Below, in pieces: positions 35,457-46,811 of a DNA stretch of 64,000 bases (position 1 is its first letter; every line of letters begins with the position of its first letter). The notes beneath the pieces are model-generated. The model was not told the origin of the DNA. It made no database searches and saw only the letters and a program-made list of their open reading frames with translations. Origin of the DNA: Takakia lepidozioides (lineage: Eukaryota > Streptophyta > Takakiopsida > Takakiales > Takakiaceae); contig CM060731.1 of assembly GCA_030704615.1 (NCBI GenBank), positions 67,250,756-67,314,755 on the forward strand, in the 5' to 3' direction. Both the position numbers and the translations under genes were made by a program.

Positions 35457-36343
35457 AAGGGGATTACTCCCCTGCAGGTAATCTTTTCGGGTTTTCAGCC
35501 CAATTCTTAACTATGGGGGAGACCAGCCTGCAGGTAATTCCTTTGGACAGAATGTTGTTGGGGCCTATATGTACCTCTATTTGCTCCATTTTTGAGCCTT
35601 CAACGAATGGTGTGGTTTCCTGAGGTGGTTCCATTCTGAGGAATGGATGGTGGACATAAGGAGGCACTGGCGGACCCTGTGGAGGCTTGCTTGGGGCCTT
35701 GGAGGCCAAGTTCATGAGCTCGTGGAGGGCGGTTTGAGGAGTGTCTACAGGATGCTCTCATGGTCATGCAAGTGAGAGAAGAGAGGAAAAAAGAGGGTAT
35801 TGGGATGAGAGCGTGTTGGGCATTGCTTTAGCTTCCCTTCCTCGTAGCTTTCCACTTTATCTGTAGGCCGAGACCTTTCCGTAGGTGGAGGCAAGAGTCA
35901 GTCCGGGTTTGGGCTGGGGTGTCCTTGCAAGAGCGACACTATGGAGTTGTTTTTGGTGTGGGGGAGTTGTTGTTTTCATTCTTGTGTTTGGATCCCCTCC
36001 ACACCTGCATGCTTGATTGTGCGCCATGCTAGTTTTGTGTGGGCATTTGATTTAGGTGGTTGACTCGGGCTTGATCGCCGATCCAACCCTAGAGCATGCT
36101 ACCGATGGTGAGGCTGGGTTGACGACCAGTCATACCATCTTTGTTTCTCCTGTGGTGAGGTTGGAGGTGATGACCAACCAACCATAGGAGTGCCTGCGGT
36201 GGATGCAGGTGCAGGTACAGGTTATGTTAGGAACCTAGTATTCCAAACCACAAGCCGCATCAGGTTCTCTACCCAGATACCTTGTGGAGAGGGGGTTAGA
36301 GACAGGTTCATGACCAGTTGAGTGTTAGTTTGTCAACACAGAG
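35457..36343 (+). other. G1 leader (untranslated region before gag)
   Basis: It begins AAGGGGATTACTCCCCTGCA and is conserved in copy C (58830-59719, minus). It is presumed to hold the primer-binding and packaging region, though neither can be pinned to bases. Confidence 0.6.
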
Positions 36344-37745
36344 GTGCCACTAGTTGCTGGGGAAAGTGCCGGTACGAGCACTAGCGATACTAGCGGGTAT
36401 ACGAGACGAGGTGTGCGGTTTATGCTACCTTCACCTCTTGTGTCTTCTACGGAAGGTTCTGATTCAGATTGTGAATCAGGAGGACTCACACCGGCGGTGC
36501 AAGTTGTTTCTTTGCCATTGTTGTGGGATACAATGGAGGAGATGTATGGAGCCACCAAGGGGCCACGAAGGTACTCTGGGGTGGTGGGCACCATTGAGTT
36601 GGATGATTTTATCCAAGAGTTTGATAGTTGGTGTAACTTGCAGCAAATGCGCAATCCACAACTGTTTACACCTTCCATGGCATGGAAGGGGCTGTTTCAG
36701 CACCTTGTGGGGCCGCCCCTGGATGATTATCATGAGTTTAGGTGGGGGCACGATGTTGAGATCGAGGAGTGGAGGATGTACTGGTCACCCGACTATGTCT
36801 CCATCACTAGAGGCACAAGGGCAGCAGCCACACCGGCAGCTGCACCAGCAGCAGCTATAACAACAGCTTCCACGAGCAGTGGAGGGACTAGTGGTACAGC
36901 AACTACGACGTCCACCCAAACTACTACTGCACCAGCACCTGTGGCGGTGCCTGCCTTCAACCCTGTTGTGGAGTTCTTTGAAGAGTTGAGAAGGAACTAC
37001 CAAGGGGTGAGGACAGAGAAGTTGAGGAGCTTGCAAGAGTTCCAACGGAAGCCTACTGAGAGCTTGAGGGAGGCTTTCACTCGTATGAGGCGCTTGATAA
37101 ATGTAACCCAAGGGGTTACGGAGGCTCAGGCAGTCCAGTTCTGGTACGGGATATTGGACAATGAGTTGAGGAGAAGGGTGCGGGATACAACTCTCCTATA
37201 AGCGGCCCAACCCACCTTAGCAAATGTGTTTTTGCTGGCAAAGCGGATAGAGCTCAACATGGCGGACGAACGAGTGGTCATGGTGGGATTTGCTAAAGAG
37301 GCACCACAGGGTAGTGGTGCTCCTAGCCAGCCACTACCTCAACCTGCTCAAGGCAACAAGGGGGCTCAGGTGAAGCCCAGGGAAGGGCAGAGAGGACCTC
37401 AGATGCAGGGGTCTATCCCTTCATTTGTTGGCCAACAACGGGCGGATATGGTGTGCTAGACATGTGGAGGACCCCATGTCAAGAAGGATTGCCCAGAGGG
37501 AGGTAATGGTCTGGCACCGGCACAACCTGCACAGTTGCAGTGTGGGCATTGTGGCAGGTACGGGCATGGAGATGCCCAGTGCTATGGTTTGCATCCTGAG
37601 TTGCGCCCAGGCCAGTTCCAAGGGAACAATGGTGGCCAGGGGTGAGGTGGAGCAGCCCAGAGAGGACGAGGTGGCCAGGCACGAGGTGCAGGCCAAGGGC
37701 AAGCTCAACATGGCCAAGGACGTGGAGGTCAGGGTGGTGACCAAG
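36344..37745 (+). pseudogene. G1-A gag (capsid and two zinc knuckles)
   Basis: The first 285 codons include an acidic and Thr/Ala-rich region and then a retrotransposon gag domain (about 36970-37195: VEFFEELRRNYQG, FQRKPTESLREAFTRMRR, FWYGILDNELRRR). After the TAA at 37199-37201 the frame continues through AKRIELN to two knuckles: TCGGPHVKKDC (first Cys at 37454, with a TAG at 37457 inside the knuckle) and CGHCGRYGHGDAQC (37541-37582). A TGA follows at 37643. Gag forms the particle and binds RNA. Homologous gag starts at 58828 on the minus strand in copy C. Confidence 0.8.
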
Positions 37746-37747
37746 GC

Positions 37748-39400
37748 ATGGCCAACCAGCTTCAGCAGCTAGAGCAGAGGCTTGTTACCATGGCCACAGC
37801 TCAGGTGGTACCGGCTCCAAGGCCGGATGGTCCACCTCCTGCTCCTGAGGGAGGAGACATGGGAGGCATGGGATTCATGTGCGGGGCAGCACTACCACTA
37901 ATGAGGGGTGCCACTACCACTACCACTATGGGTGGGGCGCCACTACCACTAGTGAGGGGTGCCACTACCACTACCACTGTGGGTGGGGCACCAGTACCAC
38001 TAGTGTCGGGCAGCACTACCACTACCACTATGTGCGGGGCAGGACTACCACTAGTGCAAGTGGAGTCAGCTGCGGCAATGACTCGAGGAGCAGCACGAGT
38101 TCCTGAGCCACGGGGTGCGGAGATGGAGTTGGATCCACAGCGTGGGGAGGCAAGCCGTCAGGTTAGGCTTCCTCAATCATTCACATTGGCGGAGACAGTG
38201 TTGACGCCATCCATGGCACCTAATTCTCGCCCGACTGTTACCGAGGCGGAGGTTACTATGCCATTGGGGAGAGCTACATGGGCAGCACCACTACCTAGTG
38301 TTGCCAAGGCTACGGCAGCTAGTGTGCTGCTAGGAGCGGCCACATCTATGTGCCAGGCTCCATTGTTCTCGGCTACCATGATTGCGACATCGGGGGTAAG
38401 ACCAGCTGAGGTGTTCAGGCTAGCAGCTACACTTTGTGAGAGTGGGGAGGTTACTTCATCTTCTGCGGAGGTAGTGGGAGGTGTAGTGCTGGAGGGATCT
38501 TCGAATTTGAGGGTCAAGACTGCCACGGTGGCGCCATGGCAAGCTGCAGCTGCAAGGTTGATGGAGCTGCCAGCTAGGCCAGCCATTGAGCGCGCCATGG
38601 TGACACCTGGAGTTGTCATGTTAGACAACCAGGATGACATTTTCTGTTTGAGTGGACCGGCAGGCAAGAGGTATCGGCCACTGCGAGTCTTGTTGGACTC
38701 GGGAGCTCAGCCATTGATGTTGGGCAGAGCTGATATTGCAGGCTTGGGCCTCACTGAGGTGGATATGGAGCCGTGCCCTTTCCAGATATAGACATCTTTG
38801 GGAGGATCAGAGCAAGCTCGGGGCATGATACGGCGTGAGTTGGCTATCAGACTGCAGCCGGATCATCCTACAGATGGCTCAGTGATGAGAGCCAAGGCCA
38901 TTGTGACAGACGCGGTCTCGTACGATGTTGTTGGTGGGGCAATGTTGTACCCCATGGGCTTCACCCTGGATTTTTGGGAGGAGTCAGCTTCCTATAGGCC
39001 TGGATGGCAGTCAGGGGAGGGCCAGCATGTGCAGTTCCCTGTGACGTTCATAAGAGGAGTTGCGGTTGCCCAGCGAGGCAAGATGCCAACACTGGCAGTA
39101 TTCACAGCTGCAGTGACTTGGCCTGGAGAGTTGTTGAATGGCAACACTCATTCAGAGGATGTGTCACCTCCGGGAGAGCAGTATGACATGTATGGTATGG
39201 CGGAGTTGTCTGCCATGGTTGCTCACACTCCATTGTGGGGCTCGAGCAAGGATTTACTGCGGGTTGCTGATCGACGTGTGCAACAAGCCTGGGTAAAGGC
39301 TTTTGTACCGTTAGGAGAGGAGGACAGTGCGGGGATTGCACCAGGACCACCTCAGTTGTCACCATTGGACACCACACCAATCGTGTGGCAGTGTCCGGAT
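37748..39400 (+). pseudogene. G1-A spacer repeats and aspartic protease
   Basis: The frame continues from gag. Residues at about 37885-38050 form four tandem units of 17 residues of the type GAPLPLVRGATTTTT (51 bp each). The protease core is LRVLLDSGAQPLMLG with the catalytic DSG at 38696-38704. The retropepsin-like C-terminal part follows a TAG at 38789 and contains AIVTDAVSYDVVGGAMLYP, similar to the flap and second half seen in gypsy proteases. It would cut the polyprotein. The linker to the methyltransferase domain begins near 39200. Confidence 0.7.
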
Positions 39401-40591
39401 GAAGACATTTGCATTCTGGATTTGTTTGGCGGGATCAGCACCGGATTGGCTGCTGTGCTACAAGCAGATGTATGGGTATGGCGTTACTTGTATGTGGAGA
39501 GGGATGAGACTGCACGACGCGTCTCACTCCGTCATGTTGCTCAGTTGGTGCAGCAGTACCCTGAGTTGTTGCCGGTGTTTGCGGTTCGTGGATATTAGCA
39601 GGCCTTGCCAGCAGACATTTTGTTGCTGGGGGCGCAGGATTTGGAGCGGGTTGGCTCCATTGATCTGGTAGTGGCAGGTTGGCCCTGCCAAGGGCATTCA
39701 TCAGCCGGGCATGGCAATGGATTGTGAGACTTGAGATCGGGTCTGTTTTGGGAGATGGTGCGGGTTTTGCGCCACTTACAGCTTCATCAAGCTGTATCTC
39801 CAGCATATATCTTGGAGAATGTGCCGCTGATGGGCGATTCTCGGGCTAGGGTCATGGCCAGTGTGCATCACGTCCGGTCATGGCTTGGATCAGCAGTGTT
39901 GCTGGGTGCAACTGCAGTGGGGTCACGGGCTCATCGTCCATGGCTATGGTGGACTAACTTGATGTCACCCACACTGCTCAAGCGTGCATTTGATGGGTGC
40001 AGCGGCCAGCACACCTCACAGTGGATAGCATTTTGGACAGAGGGAGGCAGTCTCAACGTGTGAGACACGATGACCGTTTGCCTTTGGCAGTGGTCAATAA
40101 GGTGGGTCAACCACGAGCAGCACTATCTACACTGCTCAGCTTCCCAGGATCACATGCTTTTCCGGGATAATGGACCTAACCTCCTGTGGGATGCTCAGCT
40201 GCAATAGTTAGTGGAGCCTAATGCCAACGAACGAGAGTGGGCTATGGGTTTTTCCACTCGGACCACGGCGGTGCATTTTCTTGCTGAGGCATCACGTCGT
40301 CAGGTGTTGGGGCAAGCGATGGATCTCAATTGCTTGATCTGGATTATCAGCTTGGCTATACGTAGAGTGCGGAGTGCACTTCCCTTGACGGTCTCTCTGC
40401 CTACTAAGATGGTACAGACAGTGAGTGGGGGCGAGCCGGTGAGGACCACGGGGTGTATACATCCATGGCACACGTGGGAGGTGCTCGAGGTTCAGAGGGA
40501 ATTGACAGCCAAGGCGGCTGTGATGGATGAGGTTGGGGATTCTTCTCGGGTTGAGGAGGTCCTCAAGGATGAGATGATGGGGCAGGATTAG
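39401..40591 (+). pseudogene. G1-A cytosine-5 DNA methyltransferase domain in the pol frame
   Basis: This domain transfers methyl from S-adenosylmethionine to cytosine in DNA. Motifs appear in canonical order: motif I ICILDLFGGISTGLA (from about 39410), an acidic motif II YVERDETARR, motif IV VVAGWPCQGHSSAG with the catalytic Cys codon at 39686-39688, motif VI YILENVP (ENV at 39815-39823), motif VIII GSRAHRPWLWWTNL (about 39920-39960) and motif X RRQVLGQAMDLNCLIWI (about 40290-40340). A frameshift near 40000 and one near 40165 bracket a stretch whose alternative frame reads LDRGRQSQRVRHDDRLPLA. Stops at 39596 and 39725 also interrupt. At about 310 residues it is a catalytic domain without regulatory parts. 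The spacing of motifs IV, VI and VIII recalls DNMT3/DRM-type enzymes, but PCQ is closer to DNMT1/CMT and bacterial enzymes, so the subfamily is undecided. It sits between protease and RT. Confidence 0.85.
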
Positions 40592-41635
40592 GCCTTATCA
40601 TTGACTGAGCAGGCAGGGAGTACTGCTCATGAGGTTGCGGCATAGCAACCACGGGACGCGTCTCCTACCTCTAAGTCTGCTGGACTTAAGGTTGCAGTTA
40701 CAGAGGACAATTGGGAGCCTGACATTGGACCCATTGTCACTGAAGGAGAGAGACAACGTATACGGCGGTTCCTGAGGGCTTACAAGAATTGCTTTGCCTT
40801 CAGTTTGAAGGATTTGGGAGCACTGAAGGGTCAGGAAATTTGTATTGAGTTGGCCACGGACACGCCAATCTTTCGGAGACCCTATAGATACAGAGGTCTT
40901 TGATTCAGATGAGGACTCAAGATCTCTGGGAGGCTGGTTTGGTAGAGCTCTCTGGAGGAGAGTATGCTTCAGCCACGGTGATGCCAGCCAAGAATGATGT
41001 CTATGGCAATTGGATGGAGAGACGTATGTGCGGTGATTACCGGCCTGTAAATCGTCAGACCAAGTCCGATAAGTATGCCATGCCCACACCTGAGGAGATC
41101 TTTGATGCCATTGGGCATGCCAAGGTCTTTGGCACTCTGGACTTGCGGTCCGGATATCACCAGTTGCCGATCAAGGAGGCGGACAAGCAGAAGCGAACAT
41201 TCTGGGGGATCAATGAGCACGGGAAGGATTGTCTATATCAGTGGCGGTTCTTACCATTTGAGCTTAAGAACGCTCCTGCAGAGTTCCAGAAAGTCATGGA
41301 CAAGATTCTAACAGGGGTAGACTTTGTTTGTGCGCTTGAGAGTGCATGGATTGAAATTACATCCGGAGAAGTGCAAGTTCTTCCACAACCAGATTGAGTA
41401 TCTGAGCCACATGATATATCCTGGAGGATTGGGGGTATAGCAGACTAAGATGGAGGCCATTGTACATATTCCACGCCCCACAGATGTGAGCCGAGTTCGA
41501 GCTTTCATGGGGCTGTCATAGACGGTTTCAAGGGATTTAGTACTATTGCAAAGGCTCTAACTAAGACAAGGTTTGTCAAGGGAGCCTTTAGTAGCTATTG
41601 TCAAAGGCCTATTACCAAGCTGATACAGATTGGAG
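40592..41635 (+). pseudogene. G1-A reverse transcriptase lacking its YxDD loop
   Basis: N-terminal RT sequence (IELATDTPIFRRPYRYR) changes frame near 40890. It then reads DLWEAGLVELSGG, VMPAKNDVYGNWMERRMCGD, FGTLDLRSGYHQLPI and FLPFELKNAPAEFQK. Right after LTGVDF (about 41325) the sequence jumps to LKLHPEKCKFF (about 41350-41385), so a small deletion has removed the catalytic Y-x-D-D strand. A TAG in YPGGLGV*QTKMEAI (about 41439) and further decay precede the gap. RNase H and integrase are not visible in this copy. Confidence 0.85.
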
Positions 41636-42135
41636 NNNNNNNNNNNNNNNNNNNNNNNNNNNNNNNNNNNNNNNNNNNNNNNNNNNNNNNNNNNNNNNNN
41701 NNNNNNNNNNNNNNNNNNNNNNNNNNNNNNNNNNNNNNNNNNNNNNNNNNNNNNNNNNNNNNNNNNNNNNNNNNNNNNNNNNNNNNNNNNNNNNNNNNNN
41801 NNNNNNNNNNNNNNNNNNNNNNNNNNNNNNNNNNNNNNNNNNNNNNNNNNNNNNNNNNNNNNNNNNNNNNNNNNNNNNNNNNNNNNNNNNNNNNNNNNNN
41901 NNNNNNNNNNNNNNNNNNNNNNNNNNNNNNNNNNNNNNNNNNNNNNNNNNNNNNNNNNNNNNNNNNNNNNNNNNNNNNNNNNNNNNNNNNNNNNNNNNNN
42001 NNNNNNNNNNNNNNNNNNNNNNNNNNNNNNNNNNNNNNNNNNNNNNNNNNNNNNNNNNNNNNNNNNNNNNNNNNNNNNNNNNNNNNNNNNNNNNNNNNNN
42101 NNNNNNNNNNNNNNNNNNNNNNNNNNNNNNNNNNN
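41636..42135. other. Assembly gap (500 N)
   Basis: Exactly 500 unknown bases, probably a placeholder length. G1-A (plus) enters on the left and G2-a (minus) leaves on the right, so the junction of two repeat families is hidden here. Confidence 0.99.
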
Positions 42136-42872
42136 TTGATCATCTATTCCTGTGGCTGGTTCTCCTGTTGATAACCGTGACAAGTGATCCGCCACAAGAT
42201 GCTGTCTCCCAGGCTTGTAACAACCTCGACTCAACTCGTGCAAGATTATCAACCATCTTGCTATTCTTCCGCTTATCAGAGGTTTGTTTACCAGGTATAT
42301 CAGAGCCTGGTGATCCACATAGAACATAAACTTCTTTGCCCAACAGGTCATGCCTGAATTCTTCACTACATAGATCATTGCCAAAGCTTCTCTTTCCGTT
42401 GTGCTATAGCTTCCTTTCAGCACTGTTTCAATCACCGGCTAGCATATTAACAGGTGAATCTATATTTCCTGTAACTTCTGGGCTAACACGCTCCCAACGC
42501 TTCTTCTCCTGATCATCGCAGTGAACATGAAATACTACATGCCAGTGAGGGTTATTATCACAGGTGTAGTTGTTACTGGACAATGTAAGTTCCTCAAACG
42601 CCTGTTGACATTCAGCTGTCCAGGGCAAACCTGCATCTTTCTTCAGTAGTTTGCTCAATGGTGCTGCTTCTGTAAATAACTGGTTTTGCCCAAGGAATCT
42701 CCTTAGACTTTAAAATTCACTGGGGGGGAGAGGGATTTTTAATGGACTATGTCTTGCTGGGATCCACAAGGAGTCCCTTCTTACACACAATGTGTCCCAG
42801 AAGCACCCCTGAGTTCACACAGAAAGTACCCTTTTCTGGATTCAGGGCCAGACCTCTCATCCTGCATCTGGC
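42136..42872 (-). pseudogene. G2-a RT end and RNase H fragment
   Basis: Reading leftward: a damaged copy of the connection region (GTHCV..., matching LLGHIVCKRGLL in copy b), AECQQAFEELTLS, YSTTEREALAMIYVVK, FYVDHQALIYLVNKPL and HLVADHLSRLSTGEPA. These match copy b at 54460-55230 with several indels. It stops at the N gap. Confidence 0.8.
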
Positions 42873-44300
42873 TCAGGAGAGAGAAAAAGGATGATGAGGA
42901 CTCTGAGGATGAGTCAGATGAAGAAGAAGAGCAAGAACTAAAAAGAAAGAGTAAGAGAAAGGAGAAGTTGAAGAGGGATAACTATGAAAAAAGATTGGAA
43001 GAAATCTTGAAGAAGTATGCCACAGAGGCTGCAACACATTGGAGGAAGGGTGTATGGTGTGCAAAGTGCCAGAATGAAGGCCATACACACCCACAGAATG
43101 CCACATGAAGGAGAAACACTGTACTATCTGTAAAATGGATAACCATTCTACTGAGAATTGTTACTACAACAGAAGGACAGCTGCAAGAGAACCTAGGCAA
43201 GTAAGGGTGCATCAGGTGCAGCCCCAGCCAAGAAGAAACACTGATCAGGACCACTATGGTAGGTATGGTGGTTATAACAATGGCATGGAAGGGAGAGGTA
43301 ATTCAAGAGGGAATTACCAAGGAAATTCCAGAGGCAACTATCAGGGTAATCCAAGGGGGAATTACCAGCCCGGAAATGAGGATTATAGAAATAATCCAAG
43401 AACAGACCAAGGGCGAGGACCCAATGGTGAAGAGCTATGTTACTATTGTAATCAGCCAAGACATCGCAAGGCAACCTGTTCATTCTGGATAAGACACCAG
43501 AATGAGATGAGAGCTCCTGTGAATGAGGGCCCAGTGGTGGCAGCTCACATGGTTAGGCCAGTGTTTGTACCAGAAGTAAGTACAATGATAGTAACAAGAA
43601 GTAAAGCCAAACTAATACCTCCAGTAGTAGATGAAGAAGATGATAATGAAGGTGGCAATGATATGCCTGAAGATGAAGAGACTTGGAGAGATGAGAAGGA
43701 ACTGCACAAAGAAGTGGCAGATACTATAAGGGAAATGCAGAAGAGTACTGATATTCCTGTGGCAGATTCCTTTGATTCTGATGGAGAAGAAGAAGGGAGT
43801 GAGGAAGAAGGGAAGAAAGAAGATACAGACATGCAAAGTAATGAGGAGACTTTGGCTGAAGTAATATGCCAGACCAAAGCAGAAATTACCATTGGACAGC
43901 TATTAGCTGTGGCACCTTATTGTAGGCACAGGCTGTATCAAGCAATCAATCGAATTGCCGAGGAGACAGGAAACACAGACCTGAACAGCAAGGTGACCAG
44001 TTATAATGTGAAGCCGGAAGGGCGAGAAACAGTCGTGGACTTTGATGATTCTATGCCAGTAATCCAATTGAGAATTGGAAGCACAGAACTAACTGATGTA
44101 CTCATAGATGGGGGTTCTGGAGTAAATATCATGACAGACCAATTAAGGAAGAAGCTTGGTCTAAGTAACATGAAACCAGCCCCATTTACAGTAACAATGG
44201 CAGATCAAAGAAGTGTACAGCCATTGGGATTAATAAGAGGAGTTAAGATACAGATACAGAAGATGATCTTTATGATTTGTAACTGTGTTGAAAATGGATG
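42873..44300 (+). pseudogene. G2-a gag C-terminal part and protease (inverted block)
   Basis: A charged stretch (SEDESDEEEEQELKRKSK) is followed by three CCHC knuckles. CAKCQNEGHTHP is interrupted by a one-base frameshift near 43095. CTICKMDNHSTENC (43120-43161) and CYYCNQPRHRKATC (43438-43479) are intact. A Gly/Asn/Arg-rich linker with GNSRGNYQGN repeats lies between the last two. The aspartic protease core is DVLIDGGSGVNIMTD (about 44095-44140), the DGG form common in plant gypsy elements. Another frameshift near 44280 leads to LLLGRPWLKQARVFHDW. Confidence 0.8.
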
Positions 44301-45465
44301 AAGTCATGGAGGCTTACTCCTTATTATTGGGACGTCCGTGGCTGAAACAGGCCAGGGTATTCCATGACTGGAATTCTCAGTTACTAACCGTGCATAATGG
44401 GATACACGAGATACAAATTACCACAAAGAAATCTAGTAGATTACCTACTACAAGAAGATCGAGGAGTCAGAGAGTATGACTGGAAAGGAGGACTGGATGA
44501 GGAGCAGGAAGCTACCCTATTTGCTGCACACCCAGAGTGGGAGCAGGTTGCAGAGATGCGGCTGGAAAGCCTAAGTTGTTTGAGAGGTATCTGCTGTGGT
44601 GTAGTGACAGCAACACCAACTGAAGAGGAAACCAGCGTTTACCCATCACATTTCTATGAAGAAAGAGAAGGAGAAATGGGAATCCTAGAAGAACCAGCCA
44701 CTGTGAGCTTACAGGATGAAGTGGTGACTGGTTGGACAATCACAGCTGATGAGCAGGTGAGGGAAGTAAATGTGGGAACTAAAGAGGAACCGAGGATGGT
44801 GAAAGTAGGAGCTGATTTGGAGCCGGAATTCTTCGAAGAAGCTAAAAGCTTGTTCATCAAATACAGAGATGTATTTGCTTGGAGCTATGAGGATCTAAAA
44901 GGGATACCACCTGAAGTCTGTCAGCATAAGATTGAACTGGAACCAGGGTCAGTACCAATCAAGCAGGCGAGGTATAGAATGAATCCCAACTACGCACAGA
45001 AGGTTGGAGAAGAGATAAAGAAGTTGGCTGAGGCTAAGTTTATATACCCAATAGAGTATACAACTTGGTTGTCACCCATTGTTATAGTTCCCAAGAAGAA
45101 TGGCAAACTAAGAGTATGTGTGAACTATAAGAAGCTGAATGCTTGTACGAAGAAAGATCCTTTCCCTTTGCCATTCACAGAAGCAGTATTAGACACTGTG
45201 GCAGGCCATGAGATGTACTCATTCATGGATGGCTTCAGTGGTTATAATCAAGTGCAAGTGGCAGCAGAAGACCAAGGGAAAACAGCTTTCATCACAGACT
45301 GGGGGGCTTATGCATACAAAGTCATGCCCTTTGGACTTTGTAATGCACCAGCGACCTTTCAGAGAGTGATAAGTGAATCTTTTCATGAGTATCTAGATGA
45401 TTTCATGCAGGTATTCTTGGATGATTTCAGTGTGTACAGCTCTAAGAATGAGCACTTGCATAAAT
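44301..45465 (+). pseudogene. G2-a reverse transcriptase (inverted block)
   Basis: A well-kept frame contains EAKSLFIKYRDVFAWSYEDL, PIEYTTWLSPIVIVPKKNGK, SFMDGFSGYNQVQVAAEDQG, VMPFGLCNAPATFQRVI and the catalytic box VFLDDFSVY (about 45412-45440). It breaks off at NEHLHKL (about 45462), precisely where the minus-strand gag begins. The same frame continues unbroken in copy b, so the break is structural rather than a domain end. Confidence 0.85.
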
Positions 45466-46790
45466 TGTTGCTCAATTCTGTTAGCAGTTTCAAATGCCTC
45501 CTCCACTGTATTATTGTTTAACATATCCACTTTCTTTTGCAACTCCGGTCTTAGTCCACTCACAAACCAAGTCTTCTGTAAACCGGGTGCTGGTACTGCA
45601 GCCAGCTTTTTCATCATCAATTCCATCTTCTCCATATACTCTTCTACAGTTTCATGCTTCTTCTGCTTCAGCTGTTGTAAACTCCCATACACTTCATCCT
45701 CAGTTTTACTTGTCCTGAACCTATTTCGAAATGTTGTATTCAAGCCATTCCAAGTTAGGAAATGATTATCAGGGAATCTTGCATACCATTCACTTGCTTT
45801 CTTGATAAGTGAACAAGGAAACAGTCTCATCTTGGCATCATCGCCATTCTCATTGTTCACTATACATATGTGCTCAAATTGGCTAATGTGTACATCGGGA
45901 TCCCCTTTTCCTGAATATATTGGAAAGGGTGGTTTTGCCCGTGTTGGTTGTAACGCCATCTGTGGCCCTACCTTCTGCCCACTGACAGGTGCTGGCACCC
46001 TTGCTGGTGCTGGTCCTTCTGGACCTGTTGTTTTTGTGGTGGATCTTCCACCAAGTGGTGGCCCTTGAGCACTCCTTGCTTCTGGTCCCACGATATTCAC
46101 AGTATTCCCAGCTTCAGTTGCACTACTTCCCACACTCCCTGTCCCCCCAGAGCCAGATCCAGGCAGCCCGCCTGATCCCCCTGAGCCGACACCTTCGTTG
46201 GCCTGTGATCCAAGTGCTCCACTTGATCCAGGTCCAACGGGTTGGGATGTCCTGGTTGTAGTCTCAACCTCAGCTGTTGGGTCTACTTCTTCATATTTTT
46301 CCTCTTCCAATTTCTTCTCTCTGTTTTCATCCTCCAAGTTCTGCCCTTGGGTTTCTTCTTCACTCATGTAACTCAACTGCAATGGTGTTGGAGAGTCTGA
46401 ACTCTCCGTTGGCTCTGCCACATCCTCTCCTCCTTCTTCACCTTCCGCTTCAGAAACTGGAGTTCCTGCTTTTGGTGTTCCATGCCAACTTTTATCAAAG
46501 ATTTCTGTCAAATCTTTTATCCAGGGATGTACCTCAGATCCTTCACCTCGTGATCGATCTTCTTCTCGTACCAATTCCCTTAATCTTTCTCGCAAAGAAA
46601 CAGATGGAGTGTCATTCAACTCTAGTTCTTCTGGTATGGGTGATGTACTCTTTGATCTTAATGGCGTGAGAGGTCCAGATGATTCCCCTATGTCTATTCC
46701 TCTCTCCCAAAGATATGGATAATTAGCTTTCAGATAGCTTTCTCTTTTTACTGAATATCTCTGGCGTCTAGCTTCTCTTTCATCACTCAT
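45466..46790 (-). pseudogene. G2-a gag N-terminal and capsid part
   Basis: The start ATG at 46790 is followed by an acidic and Ser/Pro-rich leader, a Gly/Ser-rich stretch (GSGGSGGLPGSGSGG), and a retrotransposon gag domain: FPIYSGKGDPDVHISQFEHI, EWYARFPDNHFLTWNGL, FRNRFRTSKTEDEVYGSL, YMEKMELMMKKL, FVSGLRPELQKKVDM. It ends at ETANRIEQQF (about 45470), where the inverted block starts; the remaining codons of the open frame are antisense to RT. The missing continuation is the plus-strand sequence starting at 42873. Confidence 0.8.
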
Positions 46791-46811
46791 GTCCCATGTC
46801 TTTCATTTCTT

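Larger units (their letters stand above)
33796..41635 (+). mobile_element. Ty3/gypsy retrotransposon G1, copy A, with encoded DNA methyltransferase
   Basis: Order: 5' LTR (33796-35456), leader, gag, protease, cytosine-5 methyltransferase, reverse transcriptase and the start of RNase H, then the assembly gap. Gag to methyltransferase to RT lie in one reading frame, apart from small frameshifts near 40000, 40165 and 40890. Eight in-frame stops (37199, 37457, 37643, 38789, 39596, 39725, 40589, 40643) interrupt it. Each could arise by C-to-T change of CAG, CAA or CGA. The element is therefore inactive but recently a single polyprotein. The 3' half is not seen; the integrase of the family is represented by copy B. 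Confidence 0.85.
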
